Both the position numbers and the translations under genes were made by a program. Shown here piece by piece: positions 1-8,056 of a stretch of DNA of 20,431 bases (position 1 is the stretch's first letter; every line of letters starts with the position of its first letter). The notes under the pieces were generated by a model, which searched no databases, had not been told where the DNA came from, and saw nothing but the letters and a program-made list of their open reading frames with translations. Source of the DNA: DASPKT01 sp035627915 (lineage in GTDB: Bacteria; Pseudomonadota; Alphaproteobacteria; Azospirillales; Azospirillaceae); the NCBI GenBank assembly GCA_035627915.1, contig DASPKT010000250.1, forward strand, positions 1 to 20,431, given 5' to 3'.

Positions 1-2
1 TT

Positions 3-1160
3 CCCCTGTTCCGCAACCCCCAGGCAAGGCGCGGCCCCTACCCGCCGGCCCTCGCCGGCATCATCGGGCTGGCGGCGCACGCGCAGGCCGCGGCGCGCAT
101 CACCCGCTGGCCGGGCTACGCGCCGACGCCGCTGCACCGGCTGGACGGCTACGCGGCCCGGGCCGGCGCCGCCGGCGTCTGGTACAAGGACGAGGGGCCC
201 CGCTTCGGCCTCGGCAGCTTCAAGGCGCTGGGCGGCGCCTACGCGGTGGAGCGGCTGCTGGCCGAGCGCGCCGGCTCGGATGACACCGCCGCCCTGCGCG
301 CCGCTGCCCGCGGCATGACCGTGGCCTGCGCCACCGACGGCAACCACGGCCGCTCCGTCGCCTGGGGGGCGGAGCGGCTGGGCTGCCGCTGCGTCATCTA
401 CCTGCACGCCGGCGTCAGCGAAGGCCGCGAGGCGGCGATCCGCCGCTACGGGGCGGAGATCCGGCGCGTCGCCGGCACCTACGACGACAGCGTCCACCAA
501 GCCGCCGCCGACGCCGCGCACGAGGGCTGGACGGTCGTCTCCGACACCTCCTACCCCGGCTACGACCACATCCCGCGCCTGGTCATGCAGGGCTACCAGG
601 TCATGGTGCAGGAGGCGCTGGAGCAGATGGGCGGCGCGCCGACCCATGTCTTCCTCCAGGGCGGCGTCGGGGGCCTGGCCGCCGCCGTGGTGGGCCACCT
701 CTGGGACGCGCTGGGCGACGCCCGCCCGACCGCCGTCGTGGTGGAGCCGGAACGCGCCGCCTGCCTGTACGAGAGTGCCCGCGCCGGGCGGCCGGTGGCG
801 CTGACGGGCGACATCGACACGGTCATGGCGGGCCTGTGCTGCGGCGAGGTCTCGCTGCTGGCCTGGGACATCCTGCGGGAGGGGGCGGACTGGTTCGCCA
901 CCCTGCCCGACGCGGCCGTGCCCGGGCTGATGCGGGGGCTGGCCGACGGCGAGGGCGGCGTGCCGGTCGTGGCGGGCGAGTCGGCGGTCGCGGGCCTGGG
1001 CGCGCTGCTGCGGCTGGCGGCCGATCCGGAGGCGCGCCGCACGCTCGGCATTGACAGCGGCAGCCGAATCCTGGTCTTCGGCACGGAGGGCGATACCGAT
1101 CCGGTCCTTTATGAGAAGCTGGTCGGCCGCCCGGCGGCCGCCGTCGGGGCGGCCGCCTAG
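3..1160 (+). CDS. dpaL: 2,3-diaminopropionate ammonia-lyase, 5' end outside the window
   Basis: A fold-type II PLP enzyme that splits 2,3-diaminopropionate into pyruvate and two ammonia, acting in the cytosol. The frame is open from base 3, and an in-frame ATG at 246 lies inside the enzyme, so the true start is upstream of the window. I see the PLP-lysine motif FGLGSFKALGGAYAV with the lysine codon at 222-224, then CATDGNHGRSVAWGA, the SDTSYPGYDHIPRLVMQGY segment typical of this family, the glycine-rich loop LQGGVGGLAA and a C-terminal ILVFGTEGDTDP. About 386 residues are visible against roughly 400 in known members, so perhaps 10-20 N-terminal residues are missing. A threonine dehydratase is the main alternative, but the YPGYDHIPR segment favours DpaL. 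The GntR regulator 27 nt downstream may control it. Confidence 0.88.
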   Translation, partial: PLFRNPQARRGPYPPALAGIIGLAAHAQAAARITRWPGYAPTPLHRLDGYAARAGAAGVWYKDEGPRFGLGSFKALGGAYAVERLLAERAGSDDTAALRAAARGMTVACATDGNHGRSVAWGAERLGCRCVIYLHAGVSEGREAAIRRYGAEIRRVAGTYDDSVHQAAADAAHEGWTVVSDTSYPGYDHIPRLVMQGYQVMVQEALEQMGGAPTHVFLQGGVGGLAAAVVGHLWDALGDARPTAVVVEPERAACLYESARAGRPVALTGDIDTVMAGLCCGEVSLLAWDILREGADWFATLPDAAVPGLMRGLADGEGGVPVVAGESAVAGLGALLRLAADPEARRTLGIDSGSRILVFGTEGDTDPVLYEKLVGRPAAAVGAAA

Positions 1161-1187
1161 AGCCACCCGCCAGCAAGGAACCCAGGG

Positions 1188-2093
1188 ATGCCAGCCACCA
1201 GCCAGCTCGGGACGGAGATCGCGCAGCAGATCCTCGGCCATATCCGCCGGCAGCGCCTCAACCCCGGGGCGCGGCTGACGGAGCGGGCGCTGGCGGCGGA
1301 GTTCGGGGTCTCCCGCTCCCCCATCCGGGCGGCGCTGAAGCTGCTGGCGGACAAGGGCGTGCTGGCGCCGAAGCCGGAGAGCGGCGGCTACGTGCTGGCG
1401 CGCACCCCCGACGAGGCCGGCGCGGAACCCGAGGTGCCCGCCTCGCCGGTCGAGGCGCTGTACCTCGGCCTGGTGCGCGACCGCTTCGCCCGCGAGATCC
1501 CGGACGAGGTATCGGAGGCCGACCTGATGCGGCGCTACGACGTCAGCCGGGCCATGCTGATGCATGCGCTGGTCCGCCTCGCCAACGAGGGGCTGGTGCA
1601 GCGGCGGCGCGGCCACGGCTGGCGCTTCCTGCCCATCATCGACACCGCCGACGCCGACTGGGAGAGCTACGAGTTCCGTCTTGCCATCGAGCCGGCCGCG
1701 ATCCGGGCCGAGACGTTCCGCGCTGACCTGGAGCGGCTGCGCCAGTGCCGGCTCCAGCATGTCGAGATGCTGGCCGGGTTGATCAACCGGGTCACCGGGG
1801 CCCGGTTCTTCGAGACCAACATCGAGTTCCACGAGATGCTCGCGGAGTTCTCGGGCAACCGGTACTTCCTGCAGTCCATCCAGCAGCAGAACCGGCTGCG
1901 CCGCGCCGCCGAGTACGAATCCTTCGTCTGGTCGGAGCGCATGCGCGAGTCCTGCCAGGAGCACATCAATATCCTCGACGCGCTGATCGCCGGCGACCGC
2001 GAATGGGCCGCCGCGCTGATGGTGCACCATCTGAAACTGTCGCAGCGCAGCAACCTGCCCTTCCGGGGCGGCAAGGCGGCGCCGGGCCGCTGA
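1188..2093 (+). CDS. GntR/FCD-family regulator with two winged-helix segments
   Basis: A 301-residue transcription factor. The first winged helix is at residues 8-70, with recognition-helix region AAEFGVSRSPIRAALKLLADKGVL and wing SGGYVLA. After a short Asp/Glu/Pro-rich linker (72-86), residues 88-149 look like a second GntR-type winged helix (EADLMRRYDVSRAMLMHALVRL, then wing RRRGHGWRFLP). The C-terminal part (155-290) is a helical FCD-type effector domain, with EFHEMLAEFSGN and HINILDALIAGD segments. The ATG at 1188 is preceded by AAGGA at 1175-1179. It lies 27 nt after dpaL on the same strand, which suggests co-transcription and local control of amino-acid catabolism; that role is inferred. 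The tandem DNA-binding layout is less common than the single domain of most FCD regulators. Confidence 0.88.
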   Translation: MPATSQLGTEIAQQILGHIRRQRLNPGARLTERALAAEFGVSRSPIRAALKLLADKGVLAPKPESGGYVLARTPDEAGAEPEVPASPVEALYLGLVRDRFAREIPDEVSEADLMRRYDVSRAMLMHALVRLANEGLVQRRRGHGWRFLPIIDTADADWESYEFRLAIEPAAIRAETFRADLERLRQCRLQHVEMLAGLINRVTGARFFETNIEFHEMLAEFSGNRYFLQSIQQQNRLRRAAEYESFVWSERMRESCQEHINILDALIAGDREWAAALMVHHLKLSQRSNLPFRGGKAAPGR

Positions 2094-2157
2094 GGCCGGC
2101 ACCGCCCTTCCCAGGGGAGACCGGGCGCGCTGCGACCTCCGGCAAGGGAGGCGGGAC

Positions 2158-3270
2158 ATGAACCGTCTGGTCTACAAGGCACACAAGTGGGTCGGCGCGA
2201 CCCTGGTCCTCTGGCTGGCCCTGCAGGCGGCGACCGGCTTCCTGCTGACCTTCCGGCACGGGCTGGAGCGGACGCTGCAGCCGGGTCTGGTGCTGGCCGC
2301 CGGCGGGCCGGCGCTGCCGCCGGGCGCCCTTGCCGCGCGCCTGGCCGAGACCTTCCCCGACGCGGCGCTGACCCGCCTGCGCCTGCCCCGGGCTGAGGAC
2401 GAGGTGGCCTTCGCCACGCTGAAGGGGCCGGAGGGCGAGTTCTTCGCCGCGCTTGAGCCCGCCACCGGCGCCGTGCGGCGCGCCGGCGGCCTCGCCGCCT
2501 TCCCCTTCGAGGCGGTCTTTGCCCTGCACCACGACCTGCTGATGGGCGAGGCCGGCAAGACCGTGGTGGGGCTGCTGGGCGCGGTCTACCTGCTGGTCCT
2601 GGTGCCGGCGGGCCTGTACCTCTGGTGGCCGCCGACGCGCCGCGCCTGGCGCCGGGCGTTCAAGGTGCGAACCAAGGCGGGCTTCCGCGCCGGGCTGGGC
2701 GACGCGCACAAGGTGACCGGCGCCGTCGCCGCCCTGCTGATGCTGGCCTCCGCCGCGACCGGCGTCGGGCTCGCCTTCAGCGGGCCGGTCGGGCGCGCCC
2801 TGTCGCTGGTCCTGCCCTACGAGGCCGGTGCCCCGGCCCTGCCCGCGGACGCGGCGGGCGCGGACGTCGGCATCGACGCGGCGGTCTCGCAGGCGCTGGC
2901 CGCCCTGCCGCCGGGCCGGGTGAAGGAGGTGCGCCCGCGCGGCGGCAGGCTGCTGCACGTGCTGGTCTGGCCGGAGGAGCCGGCGCGCGCCCGCGCCGTC
3001 CACCACGCCTGGGTCGACCGCGCCGGCGGCACCGTGCTGGGCACCCGCCTGGCCGGCCTGGAGCCGGCGGCGAACCGGGCGGTCGCCTGGTTCCTGCCGC
3101 TGCACACCGGCGAGGCGGCGGGGCTGCCGGGCCGCCTGGCAGTGGCCGCGGCCGGCTTGGCGCTGTTTGGTATTTCAATCAGCGGCGGTACCATCTGGTA
3201 CATGGGCTGGCGCAACCGCGCCCGCAACCGCGCACGGACCAGGGCCGCCGTCGTCCGCGACGCCGCCTGA
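2158..3270 (+). CDS. PepSY-associated inner-membrane protein, probable ferric-siderophore reductase type
   Basis: A 370-residue membrane protein of the PepSY_TM family. Hydrophobic segments are visible near residues 12-31, 134-158, 186-207 and 325-349, with a periplasmic domain between the first two and another between the last two. Conserved-looking histidines lie at the membrane faces (H9, H34, the HH of FALHHDLL near 123, H184 in GDAHKVTG, and FLPLHTGEA near 315), which fits the proposed haem or metal handling in this family. Some family members (FoxB, PiuB-type) release iron from siderophores by reduction at the inner membrane. The ATG has a good AAGGGAGG site at 2145-2152. It is followed by a TonB-dependent receptor gene, the usual partner. 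The substrate cannot be read from sequence. Confidence 0.85.
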   Translation: MNRLVYKAHKWVGATLVLWLALQAATGFLLTFRHGLERTLQPGLVLAAGGPALPPGALAARLAETFPDAALTRLRLPRAEDEVAFATLKGPEGEFFAALEPATGAVRRAGGLAAFPFEAVFALHHDLLMGEAGKTVVGLLGAVYLLVLVPAGLYLWWPPTRRAWRRAFKVRTKAGFRAGLGDAHKVTGAVAALLMLASAATGVGLAFSGPVGRALSLVLPYEAGAPALPADAAGADVGIDAAVSQALAALPPGRVKEVRPRGGRLLHVLVWPEEPARARAVHHAWVDRAGGTVLGTRLAGLEPAANRAVAWFLPLHTGEAAGLPGRLAVAAAGLALFGISISGGTIWYMGWRNRARNRARTRAAVVRDAA

Positions 3271-3362
3271 CCGGACGCGGGCTTCCGCGGAAACTGCCTG
3301 GATTCCAGTCGTGCACTCGGCTGGAGCCCGCCTGCGGCCTTGCTTCCAGCTAGGCGGAGCGC

Positions 3363-3409
3363 GGTGCCGGCAGGCCGCCCGGCACCCGTGGCCGGGAACC
3401 CTCCCGGCC
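3363..3409 (+). terminator. Tandem GC hairpins after the PepSY gene
   Basis: Two perfect inverted repeats stand side by side. GGTGCCGG (3363-3370) pairs with CCGGCACC (3379-3386). GGCCGGGA (3390-3397) pairs with TCCCGGCC (3402-3409) across a 4-nt loop. A T6 run follows at 3443-3448 but is not adjacent, so this is a weak or factor-dependent terminator, or another structured mRNA end. It lies 93 nt past the PepSY stop and upstream of the receptor promoter. Confidence 0.4.
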
Positions 3410-3469
3410 GCCGCGCGCCTCCCGCCGATACCAGCGGCGGAATTTTTTCGAATAAAGTGCCAAAGCCGC

Positions 3470-3512
3470 TTGACGTGGTTCATTGTACGTATACGATACC
3501 ATCATGGTATCG
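3470..3512 (+). promoter_or_regulatory. Promoter with overlapping 19-bp palindromic operator candidate for the TonB receptor gene
   Basis: A sigma-70-like TTGACG (3470-3475) and TACGAT (3492-3497) are separated by 16 nt. The -10 overlaps a perfect palindrome CGATACCATCATGGTATCG at 3494-3512 (9-bp arms, one central base), and a short palindrome CGTATACG (3488-3495) abuts it. The location, about 36 nt before the receptor ATG, fits repression by a dimeric metal-responsive regulator. The sequence is not an obvious consensus Fur box, so the regulator is unassigned. Confidence 0.55.
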
Positions 3513-3547
3513 GGAAAAGCCGGTGCCGGGGACAACGGGGGAGCGAC

Positions 3548-5710
3548 ATGGACAGGAAGGCTTGGCTGCTCGCGGGTGCGGCGCTCGGGACGGCGATGAT
3601 GGCGGGGACGGCGGCGGCCCAGCAGGCCGGCGGCGCGCCCGACGGGCTCGAGGAGATCGTCATCACCGCGCGCGGCTCGCGCCTGCCGGAGAACATCGCC
3701 AGCTTCCCCGGCTCGGTCAGCATGATCGACACCAAGACCATCGAGGGGCTGCGCAAGACCGGCGCCGACCTCGGCGCCATGCTGGGCTACGCAGTGCCCG
3801 GCATGTCGATCGGCACGCAGGGCAACTCCTCCAACTTCGACCAGACGCTGCGCGGCCGCAACCCGGCGATCCTGATCGACGGCGTGCCCATCGGCACCCC
3901 CTTGCGCGACGGCCGCCGCGACGCCCGCGCGATCTCACCCGCCGCCATCGAGCGGATCGAGGTCATCCGCGGCGCCTCCGCCCTCTACGGCAACGGCGGC
4001 GCCGGCGGCGTCATCAACTACATCACGCGCACCGGCATCTCCGACGAGCCGGAGCTCCGGACCGAGGTCGGCACCAGCTTCTCCGCCACCCATTTCGGCG
4101 ACAGCCTGTCGCCCTACGTGGACGTGTCGGCGGTCGGCAAGGCAGGCGTCATCGACTTCAACGCCTCGCTCTACTACGAGAAGACCAACAGCCAGTTCGA
4201 CAGCGACGGCGACCGCATCCGCCCCGACCCCAACAACCAGGGCGGCCTCGCCGACAGCGACATCTGGAACGGCTTCCTGAAGCTCGGCACCACCTTCGGC
4301 GGCCAGCGCATCGAGGCCAGCGTCCTCTACTACGACCAGCTCCAGGACAGCGAGTACAACGGGTTCGTGAACGGCAACGTGGCGCAGGGCGTGAAGACGC
4401 GGACGCTGCGCGGCCCGCTCGACCCGCGCTCGCTGAATGCGGGGAACGAGAACCTGCTGCTGAACGGCGTCTACGCCATCGAGGACGTGTTCGGCAGCTC
4501 GGTCCGGCTCCAGGCCTACTACCAGGAGTTCGAGAACATCTTCAGCTTCGCGGTGCCCTCCACCGCCCTGCCGGCCGGCGGCTCGCCGCTGATCTACGCG
4601 GAGAAGCACGGCGGGCGCGTGGACGTCACCACGCCCCTGGACTTCGCCGGCGGCGGCTCGGTCCTGTGGGGCGTCGACTATGTCAGCGACAGCACCGGCC
4701 AGGACCTGGTGAACCTGCAATTGCAGGAGCCGTTCCGCCGCCGCATCAACGCCCCGGAGGTGACGCAGGACAGCCTCGCCGCCTTCGCCCAGGCGACGCT
4801 GGTGCTCTGGGACGTGCTGACCCTGCGCGGCGGCGGCCGGTACGAGGACATCAAGGTCTCCTGGGACGCCTTCAACATCATCGAGAACGGCACCAGCACC
4901 TCGCCGGCGCCGGGCATCGTGATCCCGGCCGGCGATCCCGACTATTCCGCCACCACCTTCAACGCCGGCGCCAACTACAAGCTGACCGAGGTCTGGGACC
5001 TCTACGCCGCCTATTCGGAGGGCTATTCGGTCGCCGAGGTCGGCCGCCTGCTGCGCCAGGCCAGCTCCGCCAACGCGGTGCTGCGCTCCAACCTGCAGGC
5101 GCAGATCGTGGAGAGCTACGAGGCGGGCGTGCGCGCCGGCTGGGACCGGGTGCAGGCGCAGGCGGCCGTGTTCCGGACCAAGTCCAACCTGGGCACCACG
5201 CTGATCCCGACCAGCTCGCCCAACAACTTCATCATCGCCCGCTCGCCGGAGGAGACCTACGGCGCGGAGGTGACGCTGGACGTGCAGCCGGTGGACGCGC
5301 TGCGCCTGAACTTCGGCCTGACCTGGGTGGAGGGCAAGCGCGACGCCGACAACGACGGCGACGTCGACCGCAAGCTGCCCAGCAACCGCGTGCCGCCGGT
5401 GAAGCTGACGGCGCAGGCCGCCTACGACTGGACGGCGGAGCTCTCCACCCAGCTCCAGCTGGTCCACTCGGCCGACCGCAAGCCCTTCGACACCATCACC
5501 CTGCTGGGCGAGGGGCCGATCGACGCCTACACGCTGGTGAACGCGTCGGCCAGCTACGATCTGGGCCGCTACGGCACGGTGAACCTGGGCGTCAGCAACC
5601 TGCTGAACGAGGACTACTTCACCCTGGCCTCGCAGATCCTGCGCCGCAACGACGGCTTCTCCGAGGGCCAGGGCCGCACCGTCCGGCTCAGCTACGCCAT
5701 CCGCTACTGA
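3548..5710 (+). CDS. TonB-dependent outer-membrane receptor (siderophore type)
   Basis: A 720-residue receptor for energised import of a scarce ligand, probably a ferric siderophore. Residues 1-25 form a signal peptide (hydrophobic core, cleavage around TAAA-QQ). A TonB box EEIVITAR sits near residues 35-42. The plug follows, with ILIDGVPI, IERIEVIRGASALYGNGGAGGVINYITR, and then about 22 beta-strand-like segments ending in RTVRLSYAIRY. The frame is open further upstream, but ATG 3548 is chosen because the signal peptide begins there and GGGGGAG lies at 3537-3543. It has its own promoter and palindrome upstream and an intrinsic terminator downstream, so it can be expressed apart from the PepSY gene. 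The PepSY neighbour supports iron uptake, but the ligand is an inference. Confidence 0.92.
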   Translation: MDRKAWLLAGAALGTAMMAGTAAAQQAGGAPDGLEEIVITARGSRLPENIASFPGSVSMIDTKTIEGLRKTGADLGAMLGYAVPGMSIGTQGNSSNFDQTLRGRNPAILIDGVPIGTPLRDGRRDARAISPAAIERIEVIRGASALYGNGGAGGVINYITRTGISDEPELRTEVGTSFSATHFGDSLSPYVDVSAVGKAGVIDFNASLYYEKTNSQFDSDGDRIRPDPNNQGGLADSDIWNGFLKLGTTFGGQRIEASVLYYDQLQDSEYNGFVNGNVAQGVKTRTLRGPLDPRSLNAGNENLLLNGVYAIEDVFGSSVRLQAYYQEFENIFSFAVPSTALPAGGSPLIYAEKHGGRVDVTTPLDFAGGGSVLWGVDYVSDSTGQDLVNLQLQEPFRRRINAPEVTQDSLAAFAQATLVLWDVLTLRGGGRYEDIKVSWDAFNIIENGTSTSPAPGIVIPAGDPDYSATTFNAGANYKLTEVWDLYAAYSEGYSVAEVGRLLRQASSANAVLRSNLQAQIVESYEAGVRAGWDRVQAQAAVFRTKSNLGTTLIPTSSPNNFIIARSPEETYGAEVTLDVQPVDALRLNFGLTWVEGKRDADNDGDVDRKLPSNRVPPVKLTAQAAYDWTAELSTQLQLVHSADRKPFDTITLLGEGPIDAYTLVNASASYDLGRYGTVNLGVSNLLNEDYFTLASQILRRNDGFSEGQGRTVRLSYAIRY

Positions 5711-5739
5711 TCCCCTTTCACCCCTTCCTCCCGCAGACT

Positions 5740-5776
5740 GGGCCGCCGCTCCTCCCCCGCGGCGGCCCGATTTTTT
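5740..5776 (+). terminator. Intrinsic terminator of the TonB receptor gene
   Basis: A perfect 10-bp stem, GGGCCGCCGC (5740-5749) with GCGGCGGCCC (5759-5768), closes a 9-nt loop. It is followed by GA and six T residues (5771-5776). It starts 30 nt after the receptor stop codon. Confidence 0.85.
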
Positions 5777-5808
5777 CCCGGACCCCGTTTCGCCTGAGAG
5801 GACCGACG

Positions 5809-6822
5809 ATGACACCCCGGCTCGCCGCCTGGCCGGCGCTGCTCGCCCTCGCCTGCCCGGCCGCGGCGGGCGAAGCCCCGTCCCTGACGCTGGAGATCCC
5901 CGTCGAGCTGCAGCTGGACCAGGAGGCCGCCCCGCCCCGGACGCGCGACCTCTACCTGACGGTGGAGCCGTCCGGCAGCCTCGGCCTCGCCCCCGGCATG
6001 GGGATCGAGTTCGGCGCCGTGCTGGAGCCGCTGTCGGGTCCCGGCCCGGGGCAGCGGCGCGCCTTCGCCGACCATGGGCTCTACCTGGAGACGCTGGCGC
6101 TTTCCCTGGAGACGGGGCCGCTTGTCCTGCGCGCCGGCAAGATCAACCCCGCCTTCGGCTTCGCCTGGGACCTGGCGCCGGGCGTCTACGGCACCGCACT
6201 GGCCGAGGAGTACGAGCTGACGGAGCGGCTGGGCGCCTCTGCGACGCTGGCGCTGGACGATGCCACGGCGCTGACCGCCGCCGGTTTCACCGCCGACCGC
6301 AGCCCGCTCGGCGGCAGCCTGCTGACCCGGCGCGATCGCCTGCGGCGGTCGGACGGCGGCGCCGGCAACGCGGGCGCCTTCTCCTCCTGGTCGCTGTCGC
6401 TGGACGGCAGCCTCGCAGCGGCGCCGGAGATGCGCTACACCGCGGGCGTCCGCTACCTCCCGGCCGGCCGCGGCGGCGGACGGGACGAGGTGGGGGCGGT
6501 CGCCGGCCTTGCTGCCGAGTTCCAGGCCGGCGCCTTCACGCTGCGCCCGCTCGCGGAGGTCGCGGTCCTGGGCGACGCGGGCGGGGAAAGGGGCGATGTG
6601 GTGCAGCCGACCTTGGCCCTGGAGGCGGCGTCCGGCCCCTGGTTCCTGGTCGCCAGCCATGCCGGCCGCCATGGCGCGGCTGACAGCGACGCGACCCTGT
6701 CCCAGGTCGGCGCCGGCTACCGGTGGGAGGACGGCCCGGTCCTCGATCTCGCCTATGCCCGGTCGCGCGATGCCGGAGACACCAGCCATCTGGTCGGCTT
6801 TCGGCTGAGCTTCGATCTGTGA
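5809..6822 (+). CDS. Outer-membrane beta-barrel/porin-like protein, unknown substrate
   Basis: A 337-residue exported protein. It starts with a short signal peptide (residues 1 to about 20, MTPRLAAWPALLALACPAAA), followed by alternating polar/hydrophobic stretches typical of membrane beta-strands: LYLTVEPSGSLGLAPGMGIEFGAVL, LYLETLALSLETGPLVLRAGKINPAFGFAWD, and a final LVGFRLSFDL. The terminal aromatic-rich strand is what the barrel assembly machinery recognises. ATG 5809 has AGAGGA just upstream (5796-5801). The preceding receptor ends in a strong terminator, so this gene may depend on read-through or an unseen promoter in the short gap. It resembles carbohydrate- or phosphate-selective porin relatives in style, but I cannot name a family with certainty. 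Confidence 0.72.
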   Translation: MTPRLAAWPALLALACPAAAGEAPSLTLEIPVELQLDQEAAPPRTRDLYLTVEPSGSLGLAPGMGIEFGAVLEPLSGPGPGQRRAFADHGLYLETLALSLETGPLVLRAGKINPAFGFAWDLAPGVYGTALAEEYELTERLGASATLALDDATALTAAGFTADRSPLGGSLLTRRDRLRRSDGGAGNAGAFSSWSLSLDGSLAAAPEMRYTAGVRYLPAGRGGGRDEVGAVAGLAAEFQAGAFTLRPLAEVAVLGDAGGERGDVVQPTLALEAASGPWFLVASHAGRHGAADSDATLSQVGAGYRWEDGPVLDLAYARSRDAGDTSHLVGFRLSFDL

Positions 6823-6833
6823 CCCCTGACCGC

Positions 6834-6867
6834 CGAGGCCCCGCAGGCGGCCCTCCTGCCGGCCTCG
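6834..6867 (+). terminator. Terminator-like hairpin after the porin-like gene
   Basis: CGAGGCC (6834-6840) pairs with GGCCTCG (6861-6867), and GCAGG (6843-6847) pairs with CCTGC (6855-6859), giving an almost continuous 12-bp stem 11 nt after the stop codon. No T run follows, so termination is plausible but not proven. Confidence 0.5.
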
Positions 6868-7004
6868 ATCGCCAGATGTCGGGCCTGAACCGCACGTCGA
6901 GGCTATATTGCTTCCCCGCCTCACGCTGGCTTGGCGGCAGCTATGTAACTTGACCCGCCTTCACTAAGCGCTGACGCTATTAAACCAATGTGCCGCTTGC
7001 CTAA

Positions 7005-7793
7005 TTAAAACCTGATCTCATCGCGCTGATCCGGGTCCTCCAAGCCTCCCTGCCGGTCGCCGGGCGCGGGTCCCAGAAGGGGCGAGTAGCCGGCGCGCGG
7101 GGCGAGCGCCGCGAAATTGTCCGGGAAGGCACGGCACAGGGCGACCTGCGCCAGGACCTGCTGCCGGAAGGCTGGAAAGCTCTCCGTCTGATCCTCAGGC
7201 TCAATCCCGGGCGGCAGCTGCTCGTTTACGGTAAACCAGGAGGAGAATTTCTCCGTCTCCACTTCGGCCTCGTCCGAGAGGGGGTTCTTGATGAACCAGG
7301 GGAAGAAGACGTTGCGCCCGCGCTCTTCCAGGTGTCGCAGCACCGGGCCGTGCAGGCCGACGGCAAGCTCCAGGTAGAGGAAATCGGCGCCGCCGCCCCA
7401 GAGGTAGCCGTTGCTCCAATGCCGGTGGCGGTCGACATAGGCGGTGTTGAGCGCCAGGATCTTGGCCTTGTGCTCCGGTGTGAAGGCCGCCGGTCCGAAG
7501 CGCTGCCGGATACGGGCGAACCGGGGAGCCTGGTTTCCCATGGAGAACCACTGCGCCTCGAACGATTCGTCATGCCAGTCTCCTTGGAACGGCACCACCT
7601 CCAGCGCTTCATCCAGAACCTAGTCCAGGCACGCCGCCTGCGCCGTCTGCCGATCATCGCCGCAGCTCATGGCGCCCGTGACGGCCTCGTCGGCCCGGAC
7701 CATGCCGGACAGGCCGACCGCGGCGCTCGCCAGCAGCAGTGCGACAGCCAGAGGGCCGGCACGGCGAACAGTGCTTGCCAATATCCTGCTCAC
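7005..7793 (-). pseudogene. Exported protein of unknown family, frame broken by one TAG codon
   Basis: Read on the minus strand, GTG at 7793 opens 57 codons that encode a clear signal peptide (AGPLAVALLLASAAVGLSG, then a likely cleavage near MVRADEA) and a short segment with two cysteines (SCGDDRQTAQAACLD). A TAG at 7622-7620 interrupts. The same frame then continues for 204 codons with protein-like composition (VLDEALEVVPFQGDWHDESFEAQW, RHRHWSNGYLWGGGADFLYLELAVGLHGPVLRHLEERGRNVFFPWF) to TAA at 7005. The full product would be 262 residues with one amber position, which a single C-to-T change from CAG (Gln) would explain. The start overlaps the hlyD stop by GTGA, implying translational coupling. 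I do not recognise the family. Alternatives are a real read-through codon, or separate use of the downstream part from a GTG near 7598. Confidence 0.6.
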
Positions 7794-8008
7794 CGCTCCC
7801 TCCCCGCCTCGCTTACCGACTTCATCACCGGCGCCAGGATGAACTCCGCCACCCGGCGCTCGCCCGTCACCACTTCCGCCATGACAGCCATGCCGGCGCT
7901 GACCGTCACCTCGCCCGCCTCCTCGCGCAGGTCGCGCCCGGTCAGGCGGATGCGCGCCGGGAACACCAGGCCGCGCTGCTGGTCCACCATTTGCCTCGGT
8001 AATCGTCT
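7790..8008 (-). pseudogene. C-terminal remnant of an HlyD-family type I secretion adaptor
   Basis: On the minus strand this frame ends with LVFPARIRL, a Gly-rich turn, EVTVSAGMAVMAEVVTGERRVAEFILAPVMKSVSEAGRER and TGA (7792-7790). That is the characteristic tail of the HlyD membrane-fusion proteins, which bridge the inner-membrane ABC exporter and TolC for one-step secretion of RTX proteins. Only about 65-70 codons survive of a usual ~430-480. The frame closes at TAG 8011-8009, just before the distal end of CRISPR array 1 (8057). The internal ATG at 7990 is not a credible start. The stop overlaps the next gene by GTGA, so the original operon continued leftward. The missing part presumably lay where the CRISPR block now sits. 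Confidence 0.75.
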
Positions 8009-8056
8009 CTACACAGCCCTGCATGTCCTCCCCCCCCCAAAATGGGCGGGCGTGAT

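Noticed and set aside
3271..3469. Cobalamin or other riboswitch upstream of the receptor gene
   Set aside because: Two GC hairpins are present, but I find no conserved B12-box or other riboswitch core, and the best promoter lies downstream of them.
3167..3547. Upstream extension of the TonB receptor frame
   Set aside because: It overlaps the PepSY gene, promoter and palindrome, and would place the signal peptide 127 residues inside the protein.
3935..5815. A 626-codon minus-strand frame opposite the TonB receptor
   Set aside because: Shadow frame; the receptor strand has signal peptide, TonB box, plug and barrel.
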